Shown piece by piece: positions 7,937-16,952 of a DNA stretch of 41,462 bases. The notes under the pieces are model-generated. The model made no database searches, had not been told where the DNA came from, and worked only from the letters and a program-made list of their open reading frames with translations. Source of the DNA: Bacteroidota bacterium (GTDB taxonomy: Bacteria; Bacteroidota; Bacteroidia; Bacteroidales; JAAUTT01); NCBI GenBank assembly GCA_020048915.1, contig JAIFLU010000105.1:1-41462 (forward strand). Direction: 5' to 3'. The stretch's first letter is position 1, and each line of letters opens with the position of its first letter. The position numbers and the translations under genes were made by a program.

Positions 7937-9280
7937 ATGGAAAATTTAAAAATCAACATTGATAAAATATCCGGATTTGTTTCGAAAGAAGCAGTGAGTG
8001 GATATGGAAATGAAGCAGCAAAGCATATTTCGGCCCTGAAAAATAAAACCGGAAAAGGAAACGATTTCCTTGGTTGGGTAAATTTACCATCGTCAATTAC
8101 TTCTGCAAATCTCGATGCTGTTGAAAAGGCAGCACATATTTACAAAGGGAAAGTAGATGTGGTTGTAGTAGTTGGAATTGGAGGTTCGTATCTAGGCGCT
8201 AAATCGGTTATTGAAGCATTGTCGCATAATTTTGCCCTTTTGAAAGGCGATACTACATTTCCGCAAATTGTATTTGCTGGTCAAAACATTGGCGAAGATT
8301 ACCTGTACGAACTTATTGAGGTACTCGACAAAAAATCGTATGGTATTGTGGTAATTTCCAAATCGGGTACTACCACCGAGCCTGCATTGGCATTCCGTAT
8401 TCTTAAAAATCACCTCGAAAGCAAAGTTGGGAAAGCGAAGGCAAAAGACCTGACTATTGCCATAACCGACGAAAAACGTGGTGCCCTGCGCACGTTAGCA
8501 ACACAAGAAGGTTATGCAACTTTTGTAATTCCCGACGATGTTGGTGGCCGTTATTCCGTTCTTACCCCGGTTGGTTTAATTCCAATTGCTGCCGCAGGTT
8601 TCAATATTAAAGAGCTTGTAAAAGGTGCGGTAGACATGGAAAAAATTTGTACCACCGAAACATCCTTAGAGAAAAACCCGGCCGTTGCTTATGCTGCCGC
8701 TCGTAATGCTTTATACAAAGCGGGTAAGACTGTTGAAATTCTTGCCAGCTACAATCCCAAACTGATATATGTTTCGGAGTGGTGGAAACAGCTTTATGGC
8801 GAAAGTGAAGGGAAAGAAAATAAAGGCATTTTCCCGGCCAGTGTTACATTTACTGCCGATCTTCACTCAATGGGTCAATATATTCAGGAAGGACTTCGCA
8901 TTATTTTCGAAACGGTTATTTCAATTAAGAATCCTGATAAGAAAGTATTGGTTCCAACTGATCCTGAAAACCTCGACACGTTGAATTTCCTTGCCGGAAA
9001 GCGGGTGGATGAAGTGAATCGTATGGCCGAACTGGGAACTATGTTAGCGCACGTTGATGGTGGTGTTCCAAACATTCGCATCGAAATTCCTCAGTTGAAC
9101 GAATACTATTTGGGGCAATTATTATATTTCTTCGAAATTGCCTGCGGAATCAGCGGTTATATGCTGGGTGTAAATCCATTCGACCAACCAGGTGTAGAGG
9201 CATATAAGAAAAATATGTTTGCCCTGCTAGAAAAACCAGGTTTTGAAGAAGAAACCAAAAAGATTAAAGCCAGATTATAA
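7937..9280 (+). CDS. pgi: Glucose-6-phosphate isomerase
   Basis: Interconverts glucose-6-phosphate and fructose-6-phosphate in glycolysis and gluconeogenesis. At 447 residues it is the short bacterial form. Signature segments are [10 protein letters not shown] (sugar-phosphate binding, about 76-85), [10 protein letters not shown] (SIS motif), [14 protein letters not shown] (the classical PGI signature), and GESEGK with GIFPASV and ADLHSMGQ, which hold the catalytic Glu and His. The frame is intact. A strong terminator hairpin follows immediately, so pgi ends its transcription unit. Confidence 0.96.
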   Translation: MENLKINIDKISGFVSKEAVSGYGNEAAKHISALKNKTGKGNDFLGWVNLPSSITSANLDAVEKAAHIYKGKVDVVVVVGIGGSYLGAKSVIEALSHNFALLKGDTTFPQIVFAGQNIGEDYLYELIEVLDKKSYGIVVISKSGTTTEPALAFRILKNHLESKVGKAKAKDLTIAITDEKRGALRTLATQEGYATFVIPDDVGGRYSVLTPVGLIPIAAAGFNIKELVKGAVDMEKICTTETSLEKNPAVAYAAARNALYKAGKTVEILASYNPKLIYVSEWWKQLYGESEGKENKGIFPASVTFTADLHSMGQYIQEGLRIIFETVISIKNPDKKVLVPTDPENLDTLNFLAGKRVDEVNRMAELGTMLAHVDGGVPNIRIEIPQLNEYYLGQLLYFFEIACGISGYMLGVNPFDQPGVEAYKKNMFALLEKPGFEEETKKIKARL

Positions 9281-9295
9281 TATCCGGCCCTATAT

Positions 9296-9336
9296 AGATA
9301 TAATGGCGCAGTATTGACTACGCCATTATATCTTTT
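9296..9336 (+). terminator. Intrinsic terminator of pgi
   Basis: A perfect 13-bp stem, AGATATAATGGCG (9296-9308) with CGCCATTATATCT (9321-9333), and a 12-nt loop, followed by Ts. It starts 16 bp after the pgi stop. Confidence 0.85.
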
Positions 9337-9470
9337 GATTATCAAAATGAAATGCTGAGCGTATCCACGATACGATCGCGGATCGGGATCTTTATTACAC
9401 TCTTTATTTTCCACATTTTTTTAATTTTTAGAAGTATTTTGATTACCTGAGAAGGATAAATTCTAACCCG

Positions 9471-10391
9471 TTGAAAAATCTTCTAAATTCACCCAAGCGT
9501 AAAGGTTATTTTCTTGCTGCTCTTTCGGCGGTGGCGGTTTCGAATGTTTATATCTTCAGCAAGGCGGCGCTGCGTGAGACTGATCTTATTACTTTCGGGT
9601 TCTTCTGGTTTCTCATGGCGTTTTCGTTTAATTTTATTTACACAGTAGCTACTCAAAAGTTAAAACTCTACTTGACCTTTACCGCAAAAGAATTAATTGT
9701 GCTGGGGGCAATTGGTGTATTCGAGATGTCGGCAGCCTACCTGTTTTTTCGGGGAGTAAATGTAATTGAAAATCCAACCATCGTCTCATTTCTGGATAAT
9801 TGCACGCCTCTTTTTGTAACTGTTTTGGGAGTAATTGTATTGCGCGATAAGTTTACCCGGTTTGAGATTTTTGGGATGGTTTTAGCGATTGTCGGCGCCT
9901 TTCTGGTAAGCTATTCCGGAACGTTTACATTAAGGGGATTATTTATTTATGGATCTCAGTATGCTGTAATGGCCGCTATTTTGGCATCTATTGGTATTAC
10001 ACTTGCAAAAAGACAAATTAAAGCCTACGATCCTGCAATTTTATCGCTGAACCGAACCATATTTCTTGTTTCGCTGTTTCTGATCCTAATGCTTACGCTC
10101 CACAAATCATTTTCTATTTCGTTGAGGTCGTTTACATTTGTCAGCATCGGGTCGTTTGCAGGGCCTTTCTTGGCTGCTGTGCTTCAATACAATGCCTTTA
10201 AATATATTGAGGCTTCCAAAGCCATGATTATACAAAGCACCCGTAGTTTCTTTGTTCTAATGGCTTCATTGTTGTTTTTTGGGTTGTTTCCGCTTGCACA
10301 CCAACTTGTAGGGGGAATAATTTCCATAACCGGGGTAATGATTATTGCCTTAGGAAGTACCTGGCTAAATTCTTGGAAGAGGAATAAATAA
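9471..10391 (+). CDS. EamA/DMT-family transporter
   Basis: A 306-residue inner-membrane protein with about ten hydrophobic helices arranged as two five-helix EamA repeats. The glycine-rich ends of helices (FEIFGMVLAIVGAFLVSYSG near residues 130-149 and QLVGGIISITGVMIIALG near 280-297) are typical of drug/metabolite transporters. The only credible start is TTG at 9471: an in-frame stop lies at 9429-9431, no ATG occurs between, and the next in-frame ATG is about 48 codons later, inside helix two. A GAGAAGGA sequence sits at 9449-9456. Family members export amino acids or metabolites; this substrate is unknown. Confidence 0.8.
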   Translation: MKNLLNSPKRKGYFLAALSAVAVSNVYIFSKAALRETDLITFGFFWFLMAFSFNFIYTVATQKLKLYLTFTAKELIVLGAIGVFEMSAAYLFFRGVNVIENPTIVSFLDNCTPLFVTVLGVIVLRDKFTRFEIFGMVLAIVGAFLVSYSGTFTLRGLFIYGSQYAVMAAILASIGITLAKRQIKAYDPAILSLNRTIFLVSLFLILMLTLHKSFSISLRSFTFVSIGSFAGPFLAAVLQYNAFKYIEASKAMIIQSTRSFFVLMASLLFFGLFPLAHQLVGGIISITGVMIIALGSTWLNSWKRNK

Positions 10392-10586
10392 TTGTAACCT
10401 TTCAGTCCAAGTTTAAGTTATTCGTAACGATCAGTTCATGCGTGTTTATAACGGGTACTCTTTTAGTATAAATTTCCAATTTTAATTCCTTTCTTTCCCA
10501 TAATTCTCCGAATTAATTACATTTACATATCCCGGAATTTTTCGGGAAGTTGTTCTGACATATTACTACTAATCTAACCACTTCAC

Positions 10587-11921
10587 ATGAAAAATAAGTA
10601 CAATGTAATTGGATATTCGTTTATAGTTGCCTTAGGCGGATTTCTCTTTGGTTTAGACACTGCCGTTATTTCGGGGGCAGAAAAATCAATCCAGCAGATA
10701 TTTCAATTAACCGATTGGTGGCATGGTTTTACCGTTGCCATTGCATTAATTGGAACGGTTGTGGGAGCGCTAATTGCGGGATGGCCCTCCGAAAAGTATG
10801 GCCGAAAAAAGGTGTTAATCGCAATTGCGGTTCTTTATGGATTTTCGGCGTTGGGATGCGCGTTGGCGCCTAATTGGACGATTCTTGTTATAGCAAGGTT
10901 TCTGGGCGGTATTGGCATTGGAGCTTCCTCTGTTATTGGCCCCATGTATATTGCCGAAATTGCCCCGGCGAAAATGCGCGGCCGATTGGTAGCTCTTTTC
11001 CAATTTAACGTGGTAACGGGTATTTTGATCGCTTTTCTGTCGAATTATTTACTGGCCGGAGTGGGCGATAACTCATGGCGCTGGATGCTGGGTATCGTAG
11101 CCATACCATCGTTTGCATTTTTTGGGTTATTGTTTATAATTCCCGATAGTCCTCGCTGGCTGGTAAAATACAAGCGTACTGACGATGCCCGTAAGGTGCT
11201 GGTGCGTTGCGGACGCACCGAAGTGGAAAGCGAACTCGCCGAAATTGAAGAATCGTTGCATCTGCATTCTGTTTCTCCTGCCGAAAAACTTTTTAGTGCA
11301 AAATACTCCAAACCCATACTATATGCGGTTCTTCTGGCAGCTTTCAATCAACTGTCGGGTATAAATGCCATTATGTATTATGCTCCCCGAATTTTCGAAA
11401 TGACCGGCTTAGCTGCCAACGCATCGTTATTGCAAAGCGTTATGATTGGTGCTACTAACCTTATTTTTACCATTCTGGCAATGTTTATCATCGATAAATT
11501 TGGGAGGAGGACATTGCTCATTATCGGATCATTTGGTATGGTGGTGTTTTTAGGATTGGTAGCCCGCGCCTTTTATCTCCAGAGTTTTGACAGTTCTTCG
11601 GTAATGTGGTATTTGGTAGGATATATTGCATTTTTTGCTTTTTCGCAGGGGGCCGTTATTTGGGTATTTATTTCCGAAATATTCCCCAATACCGTTCGTT
11701 CGAAAGGACAAACGCTGGGTAGTTTTACCCATTGGCTCGGAGCCGCTACAATTTCGTGGACCTTCCCGGTTGCAGCAAATAGTCCGTTAATTGGCGGAGG
11801 AAATGCCTTTATGTTCTTTAGTGTAATGATGTTGCTTCACCTAATTTTTGCCTGGAAAGTAATTCCCGAAACCAAAGGCAAATCGCTCGAAGAAATACAA
11901 AAAAGCCTGGGGATAAATTAG
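10587..11921 (+). CDS. Sugar porter family MFS transporter (probable sugar:proton symporter)
   Basis: A 444-residue, 12-helix major facilitator of the XylE/GLUT-like sugar porter family. Characteristic motifs appear in order: GGFLFGLDTAVISGA in helix 1, KYGRKK after helix 2, MRGRL and PDSPRWL before the central loop, QLSGIN in helix 7, DKFGRR after helix 8, and the terminal PETKGKSLEEIQ. Together these are diagnostic of the family. The sugar is not identifiable, but the QLSGIN element suggests a hexose or pentose. A 195-bp leader precedes it, with no clear promoter, and a complex hairpin follows. Confidence 0.9.
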   Translation: MKNKYNVIGYSFIVALGGFLFGLDTAVISGAEKSIQQIFQLTDWWHGFTVAIALIGTVVGALIAGWPSEKYGRKKVLIAIAVLYGFSALGCALAPNWTILVIARFLGGIGIGASSVIGPMYIAEIAPAKMRGRLVALFQFNVVTGILIAFLSNYLLAGVGDNSWRWMLGIVAIPSFAFFGLLFIIPDSPRWLVKYKRTDDARKVLVRCGRTEVESELAEIEESLHLHSVSPAEKLFSAKYSKPILYAVLLAAFNQLSGINAIMYYAPRIFEMTGLAANASLLQSVMIGATNLIFTILAMFIIDKFGRRTLLIIGSFGMVVFLGLVARAFYLQSFDSSSVMWYLVGYIAFFAFSQGAVIWVFISEIFPNTVRSKGQTLGSFTHWLGAATISWTFPVAANSPLIGGGNAFMFFSVMMLLHLIFAWKVIPETKGKSLEEIQKSLGIN

Positions 11922-11943
11922 GCTGGATCAATCTGATAAAAAG

Positions 11944-11991
11944 CCCTTTCTATTTCCCGACCTTCAACTGAAGGTTTTGGAATGGAAAGGG
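11944..11991 (+). terminator. Nested hairpin downstream of the sugar porter
   Basis: CCCTTTC (11944-11950) pairs with GAAAGGG (11985-11991), and inside it ACCTT pairs with AAGGT. It starts 22 bp after the transporter stop. It lacks a uniform T-tract, so it could instead be an RNA structural element in front of the following gene. Confidence 0.5.
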
Positions 11992-12021
11992 TAATTAAAA
12001 TTATATTTGTAATCCGATTGC

Positions 12022-12072
12022 ATGAAATCAAAATCCAGAACGAAAACATCTTGCTGTCAGTTACTTTTTTAA
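12022..12072 (+). CDS. Possible 16-residue Cys-Cys leader peptide ORF
   Basis: ATG at 12022 opens MKSKSRTKTSCCQLLF and ends at TAA (12070-12072), 93 bp before the TlpA-like gene. A TAnnTTTG-type -7 element (TATATTTG, 12002-12009) lies just upstream, with TTTG at 11976-11979 (22-bp spacing, slightly long). Short basic peptides with a CC pair precede redox or sulfur genes in some bacteria, and here the downstream gene is a thioredoxin-fold protein. No clear ribosome-binding site is seen, so translation is uncertain. Confidence 0.3.
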   Translation: MKSKSRTKTSCCQLLF

Positions 12073-12165
12073 ATAGAATATTACCAATAAATCCCTGACT
12101 TTAAAAAACAACCAACGTTTTAATTCAGAAATAAATATTATAAAACCAATAAATAAATTGAAAAG

Positions 12166-13485
12166 ATGAAAATGAAAAGCATGTTTTTATTCGTTTGCAC
12201 TTTTATTTGTGCTTTAGGTTATGGACAAAAAAATACTCTGGATTTACCCATTACTTTAAAAGATGGTTATGGTCCCTTTAAAGCGGCATTGGGTGGGATT
12301 TCACCTAATGCGGAAGATGAAAATAATCCATGGAAAAAGACCTATCTTAAGGTTTCGGGGATACCAAACAACTGGACTGAAGCTAAAAATGGAGTAATAG
12401 TAATTAATATATACCAAATGGTTTACCAGAACTATCTGATTGGTAACATTTCTAAGGAGTGGTATGAATCAATACAGCAATCGTGGAATTGGACTCCAGA
12501 TACTTTAGATTTATCTAAAGAGCCTATGAAAAGCGATATTGCTTTTGCTATTGGAAAAGATGAATCCGGGATAACAAAAATGGTTGTAGATGCAAATAAC
12601 AACCTTAATTTTAGCGACGATGTTGTATTTACTCCGTCTGAAATTGATTATAATGAAAATTTCAACATAGATTCGTTAAGTTTAAAGAATGCCATCACTG
12701 TATCCTACGAGCGTTTGTCTGGAAATAAAATCATACAGGAAAAAACCCCGTTACTCATTGTTCACATGAATAAGTACAGCATGTATATGTGTAACTTTCC
12801 GCAATATGCAACCGCTCAACTCGAAGGAGCTGAAATTGCAATTAGTTCCGATAATTTTACTAATCCATCCTATAAATCATCCAATGTTGTCCTGATTGAC
12901 GAGAGCATAAGCAACGGAATGAAAGCAAATCCTGAAAAAATAGTATCAATGGATGAATATATTATTATCAAGGGCAGTGTTTATAAGAATAAGGGAGTTA
13001 ATAGGAATAGGAACTCTTTAGTATTGGAAAAAACAATTTTGTTACAAGATCAACTATATTCAACACAAGTCGGATTTAAAACTTTTCCTTTTGAAGGACT
13101 TGACGTTAAGACGAAGTCCCCCATTTCATTAAATGATTATAAGGGAAGATATCTGTTGATTGACTTTTGGGCTGTTTGGTGCGGTCCATGTATTCAGGAG
13201 CTACCAAACCTCAAGGAGTTATACGACAAAATTGATAAAACTAAAATCGATATTGTTAGCATTGTTGGAGATAGTCAGTCAGATGCATTGGAAAAAATGA
13301 TAGAACAACATTCAATTACCTGGCCTCAGATCCTTTCGGACGAAACAAAAACCATTATCAATAAATATGGAGTTCGAGGCTACCCATCAACTTTACTTAT
13401 TAACCCGGATGGTGTTATTATAGCAAAAGACCTGATAGGTAAGGATTTGGAGAACAAAATTAATGAATTATTATACAATAAATAA
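12166..13485 (+). CDS. Exported TlpA-like thiol-disulfide oxidoreductase with N-terminal extension
   Basis: A 439-residue protein. A signal peptide (about residues 1-20, ending ALGYGQ) directs it to the periplasm or cell surface. A long N-terminal region (about 25-295) has no family I can name with certainty; it includes an acidic Asp/Asn-rich stretch, DANNNLNFSDD (about 144-154), that could bind calcium. The C-terminal domain (about 300-439) is a thioredoxin fold of the TlpA/AhpC-TSA type, with the redox motif W338-C339-G-P-C342 and the cis-proline GYPST near residue 404. Such proteins reduce disulfides in the cell envelope. It lies alone on the plus strand, preceded by a possible Cys-rich leader ORF. 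Confidence 0.82.
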   Translation: MKMKSMFLFVCTFICALGYGQKNTLDLPITLKDGYGPFKAALGGISPNAEDENNPWKKTYLKVSGIPNNWTEAKNGVIVINIYQMVYQNYLIGNISKEWYESIQQSWNWTPDTLDLSKEPMKSDIAFAIGKDESGITKMVVDANNNLNFSDDVVFTPSEIDYNENFNIDSLSLKNAITVSYERLSGNKIIQEKTPLLIVHMNKYSMYMCNFPQYATAQLEGAEIAISSDNFTNPSYKSSNVVLIDESISNGMKANPEKIVSMDEYIIIKGSVYKNKGVNRNRNSLVLEKTILLQDQLYSTQVGFKTFPFEGLDVKTKSPISLNDYKGRYLLIDFWAVWCGPCIQELPNLKELYDKIDKTKIDIVSIVGDSQSDALEKMIEQHSITWPQILSDETKTIINKYGVRGYPSTLLINPDGVIIAKDLIGKDLENKINELLYNK

Positions 13486-13631
13486 GTATCAGCAGAGAGA
13501 ATGAAATTGGGTTATAATGTTTTACCGGTAAATGCGCGGATAATCACCTATTTAATTATGCAAAATAATATCGACATTAAGTGGCTTAATTGTTTCAACA
13601 ATCATTTCCAAATTCTTAAAACACGAATTCG

Positions 13632-14543
13632 ATGAAAAATTTACTACTCATTCTTTTTCTAACCTTTCCATTTGTTGCAAAATCGCAGGTGTGGGTCAAT
13701 AAAGGGGCTGTTTGGCATTATCAATGGTCAGGAGTAAGCTTTGGAGGCTTTCATAAAATCGAATATGAAAAAGACACAATGATTGCCGGAAAATTGTGCA
13801 ACAAGTTAACGCCATTAGACTATCGGTTCACCACCAATGAGAAGCACGAAATTGTCCCTTTGGGCAATTTTAAGATGAAAAGCCAATATACCTATGTAAA
13901 TGGCGACACGGTGTTTTATTTGGTAAACAATAAGTTTTATGTCTTGTACAATTTTGGAGCTAAACCGGGGGATACATGGAATATTGGAGTCGACACCAAT
14001 GCTTATAAATGCTCAAAATCGTTTGTGAAAGTGGATAGCATTGGGACGATAAACATAAATTCTAAAGCCTACCGTTGGATTTCGTTAAGTACTTTACCTA
14101 ATTCCAGCATGGGGTTGCGAGGTAAAATTATCGAACGATATGGAGCGGCAGAGGATTATCTTTTCCCAACGGAACGAAATTGCAACACAAACATGGTGGT
14201 CGACTTTACTGCTTATACGTTTAGCTGTTTTCAGGACGAAAACTTCCCGTTATATAATGTTTTGAACAAAGATTGCGAGTACTTATTAAAATTAGGCGTT
14301 GAGGAAAAGAAGGCGGTTGTTGAGGTTTATCCAATACCTACCAGGGACATTCTTCATTTTCGGAATTTTGGAGATAATATTTGGGATATTAGAATCTACA
14401 CCATCTCGGGCTGGGAGGTTTATGCTCAAAAAACGAAACTTACCGAACTAGATCTATCTGATTCTAAGGATGGAGTTTATTTTTTAAAAGCCGCAGATAG
14501 CGCAGGAAATGTGATATTAAAAAAGGTGATCAAAATTAAATAG
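13632..14543 (+). CDS. Secreted protein with T9SS type A C-terminal sorting domain
   Basis: A 303-residue protein with a signal peptide (residues 1-18, ending VAKSQ), a central domain of about 190 residues rich in Tyr, Trp and Lys that I do not recognise, and a C-terminal domain from about residue 232. The C-terminal domain begins VEVYPIPTRDIL and ends VILKKVIKIK, the Bacteroidota type IX sorting signal (VYPNP-like with Ile for Asn, then a lysine-rich final strand). It should be exported by Sec, passed across the outer membrane by T9SS and anchored or released. A MITE-like element is inserted just after its stop codon. Confidence 0.72.
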   Translation: MKNLLLILFLTFPFVAKSQVWVNKGAVWHYQWSGVSFGGFHKIEYEKDTMIAGKLCNKLTPLDYRFTTNEKHEIVPLGNFKMKSQYTYVNGDTVFYLVNNKFYVLYNFGAKPGDTWNIGVDTNAYKCSKSFVKVDSIGTININSKAYRWISLSTLPNSSMGLRGKIIERYGAAEDYLFPTERNCNTNMVVDFTAYTFSCFQDENFPLYNVLNKDCEYLLKLGVEEKKAVVEVYPIPTRDILHFRNFGDNIWDIRIYTISGWEVYAQKTKLTELDLSDSKDGVYFLKAADSAGNVILKKVIKIK

Positions 14544-14544
14544 G

Positions 14545-14792
14545 CTAAGAAACTGTTTAAATTTAAATTGAACCCACTTCGGGGTTCCAAATTTCTCGTT
14601 TAGTTTGCCTCCGGTTTTACCGGAGGTTATTCACATTAAAGTCCTTTGGACTTTTATTTGCTGAAAACACTGAAAGGGTTAAATTTTAATAACCTTAGGT
14701 GTCAACCTACTGAAAATGAAACATATTGCAGCAATCCTGAAGGGGTTAATTTTTCAAATACACTGGATAAATAAATTTAAACAGTTTCTAAG
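14545..14792. mobile_element. MITE-like non-coding element with terminal inverted repeats and 5-bp target duplication
   Basis: Perfect 16-bp terminal inverted repeats, AAACTGTTTAAATTTA (14550-14565) and its complement (14772-14787), are flanked by a direct repeat CTAAG (14545-14549 and 14788-14792). The internal 206 bp have no coding frame. They hold three consecutive small hairpins: GAACCC/GGGTTC (14570-14587), CCTCCGGT/ACCGGAGG (14608-14626) and AAAGTCC/GGACTTT (14638-14654). Two related copies of a CTGAA(A/G)GGGTTAA motif follow, near 14672 and 14741. It lies two bases after the stop codon of the upstream gene and accounts for most of this gene-free stretch. The transposase that would move it is not in the window. 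Confidence 0.7.
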
Positions 14793-14884
14793 TATTAAAT
14801 TGCTTTTGCACAGCATAAAATGTCGTATGTGTTTTTATATCTTTGAAAATACCAAATCATTCGCTTACTGCTAATTCCAATATC

Positions 14885-16057
14885 ATGAAAACCTCTATTT
14901 TTGCCAAAACAGTCCTTTTCATTTTTTTCACTTTAGTAAGTTTAAAAAATTACGGGCAGGAAAACATGCTCTGTCAGGGCAATTACTGGAGCGAGGACGA
15001 TGCCAATAAAATGATGAAAACGTTTGCTTCCCAATGGAATGATCGCACCTCCTGGGAAAAGCATGCCGACATTATTAAACAAGGAATTATTGAAGGCATG
15101 CAGCTCTCAAAAATGCCCAGGGAGGATGGGGATTTTAATGCGATTATCCGAAACACAAGGGTAATGGATGGGTACTTGGTCGAGAATATTGCGATTGAAA
15201 GTTTTCCGGGATTTTATATTTCTGGAAATCTTTATAGACCTATAGCTGACGAAAAGAAATATGCCGGCATTTTGCTGCCTCATGGCCATGGTCCCGATGG
15301 ACGTTTTGGGAACGATATTCAAACTTTGGGAGCTGTTTTTGCCCGGATGGGAGCCGTTGTTTTTGCTTACGATATGGTAGGTTATGGCGAATCGCAACAG
15401 GTAGCCCACAAAATTCCAATCGCCCTGCTGCTTTAAACATGGAACAGCAAACGGGTACTCGAATATTTGCTTTCGCGCCCCGACGTGGATAGTAATCGAA
15501 TTGGTATGACCGGAGTTTCCGGGGGAGGAACCCAAACGTTTATGTTAACTGCCATTGACGACCGCATAAGGGTTTCTGTACCTGTCGTGCAGGTGTCGGC
15601 CCATTTTTTTGGTGGTTGTGTTTGCGAAAGTGGTATGCCGGTTCATAAATCGCAAAATCACCAAACAAATAATGTTGAAATTGCAGCGCTTTGCGCACCC
15701 CGCCCAATGTTGATGTTATCGGACGGGGCCGATTGGACCCACAATACTCCACGTATTGAGTATCCTTATATTCAAAAGGTTTATACCTTATACGATGCCG
15801 AACATAAGATAGAGAACGTTCATTTTCCAGCCGAGAAACACGACTATGGATATTCAAAACGAACAGCAGCTTATGTCTTTCTTTCCCGTCATTTAAAGCT
15901 CAATCTCGATAAAATTCCTTACAAGGAAGGCTTTAAAGAGGACTTTGTAACACTATTGCCTAAAGATCAACTCTGTGTTTTTACAAATGAAAACCCAATT
16001 CCAGCCAATGCATTGGTGGGAGATAAGGCTATTATGGATTATTTGAAAATCCATTAA
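14885..16057 (+). pseudogene. Acetylxylan-esterase-like alpha/beta hydrolase interrupted by an in-frame TAA
   Basis: Exported hydrolase with a signal peptide (from ATG 14885, ending LKNYGQ). The reading frame is continuous for 390 codons except for one TAA at 15434-15436 (codon 184). Sequence on both sides reads as one protein: ...IPIALLL [stop] [12 protein letters not shown].... Family members commonly have Gln-Thr-Trp-Asn here, so a single C-to-T change of CAA explains it. All active-site elements survive: PHGHGPDG near residue 137, nucleophile S212 in GVSGGG, acidic D280/D283, and H319 in EKHDYGY. A TTG at 14843 is in frame but overlaps a TATCTTTG promoter-like box, so ATG 14885 is preferred. 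The gene may be a recent pseudogene or the stop a sequencing error. Its last 26 bp overlap the convergent mevalonate-kinase-like gene. Confidence 0.75.
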
Positions 16058-16943
16058 TCTTATGGAGCTTAAATCCATTGAGTTGGGTTAATTCCTGCAG
16101 TGAAAACACCAGGAAAAATCCACCCCCACCTGCCCCCAGAAGCTTAATACAAGTTTGTGGATTGTTGTTCACTTCTTCCCAGGTTTCAATAAGAATATCA
16201 GGAATCATTTTTCGGAATAGAGAATACTGCATTATAGATAGCTTTTTTAAGGAATTCCAGTTTAACGGATTAGACTTTGAGAGATCATCAATAATAGAGC
16301 TTAATTGCGGAAGGTAATCTTTCTCCACTGTTTTTTTTACACTAGTAATTTCTATTTGTTGAAGAAAATATTCGATAAAGCTTTCTGAAGACCGGGGAAT
16401 TCCTGAATTGAGCAAATAAAGACGGATATTATCGGGAATGGCTATTTTATCATCAGGGAAGAACGATATTTCCCCGTTCTGAATCATCAATGGTTTCGCA
16501 TCATGAATAGCCAAGGGGTCGATGCCCGAGCTTTTGCCGTGAAAGAACGATTCCATTTGGCTATACAAGTTTTTAAGCTCCAAAAGGTCGTCAACATCTT
16601 TCTTTTTAAATGCTTTGAAAATCGCCACACAAACATTGCCAGAACTTCCAATGCCAAATCCATGAGGAATATCCGATTCGAGATACAGTCCATTTGAAAT
16701 GGCTTCCCCGAGCGATTGTAAATCTAGATAATTTTCAAACAGCGGTTTATTTTCAGCCAGATAATTAAAAAAAAGCTGAAGAAAACGATTTGAGGCAATA
16801 GAATCAGTCGAACTGGGTTCGGAAGGAAATTTTAGCATGGAAGAAAAATCCCAAAGAGGAATAGTCAAAGCGGGTGCTCCTAACAAAATGGTGTACTCTC
16901 CAAAAACCAACAGTTTGGCAGGTATTTTTTCGAAGCGCCCCAT
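16032..16943 (-). CDS. Mevalonate kinase-like GHMP kinase
   Basis: A 303-residue cytoplasmic GHMP-family kinase, most likely phosphorylating mevalonate to 5-phosphomevalonate. Motif 1 is [17 protein letters not shown] (10-26), the ATP loop is [10 protein letters not shown] (93-102), HGKSSGID (135-142) resembles the mevalonate kinase active-site segment HGxPSGxD with the catalytic Asp, and the C-terminal motif [12 protein letters not shown] (about 268-279) completes the fold. It is the last gene of the nine-gene operon, 9 bp after mvaD. Three GHMP proteins occur here, and the HGxxSGID element marks this one as the mevalonate kinase candidate; phosphomevalonate kinase is the alternative. Its 3' end overlaps the convergent esterase gene by 26 bp. 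Confidence 0.78.
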   Translation of the reverse strand: MGRFEKIPAKLLVFGEYTILLGAPALTIPLWDFSSMLKFPSEPSSTDSIASNRFLQLFFNYLAENKPLFENYLDLQSLGEAISNGLYLESDIPHGFGIGSSGNVCVAIFKAFKKKDVDDLLELKNLYSQMESFFHGKSSGIDPLAIHDAKPLMIQNGEISFFPDDKIAIPDNIRLYLLNSGIPRSSESFIEYFLQQIEITSVKKTVEKDYLPQLSSIIDDLSKSNPLNWNSLKKLSIMQYSLFRKMIPDILIETWEEVNNNPQTCIKLLGAGGGGFFLVFSLQELTQLNGFKLHKINGFSNNP

Positions 16944-16952
16944 TTACTCGAA

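Noticed and set aside
15434-15467. Frameshift as explanation of the broken esterase
   Set aside because: The sequence before and after the TAA is in the same frame (15437 to 15467 is 30 bases), so a nonsense change explains it and no frameshift is needed.
15107-15535. 142-codon minus-strand frame across the esterase
   Set aside because: It is antisense to the hydrolase, whose frame holds the conserved catalytic residues on both sides of the TAA.
13632-16057. Composite transposon or genomic island
   Set aside because: Only one MITE-like element was found. There is no transposase, integrase, flanking tRNA repeat or clear shift in base composition.
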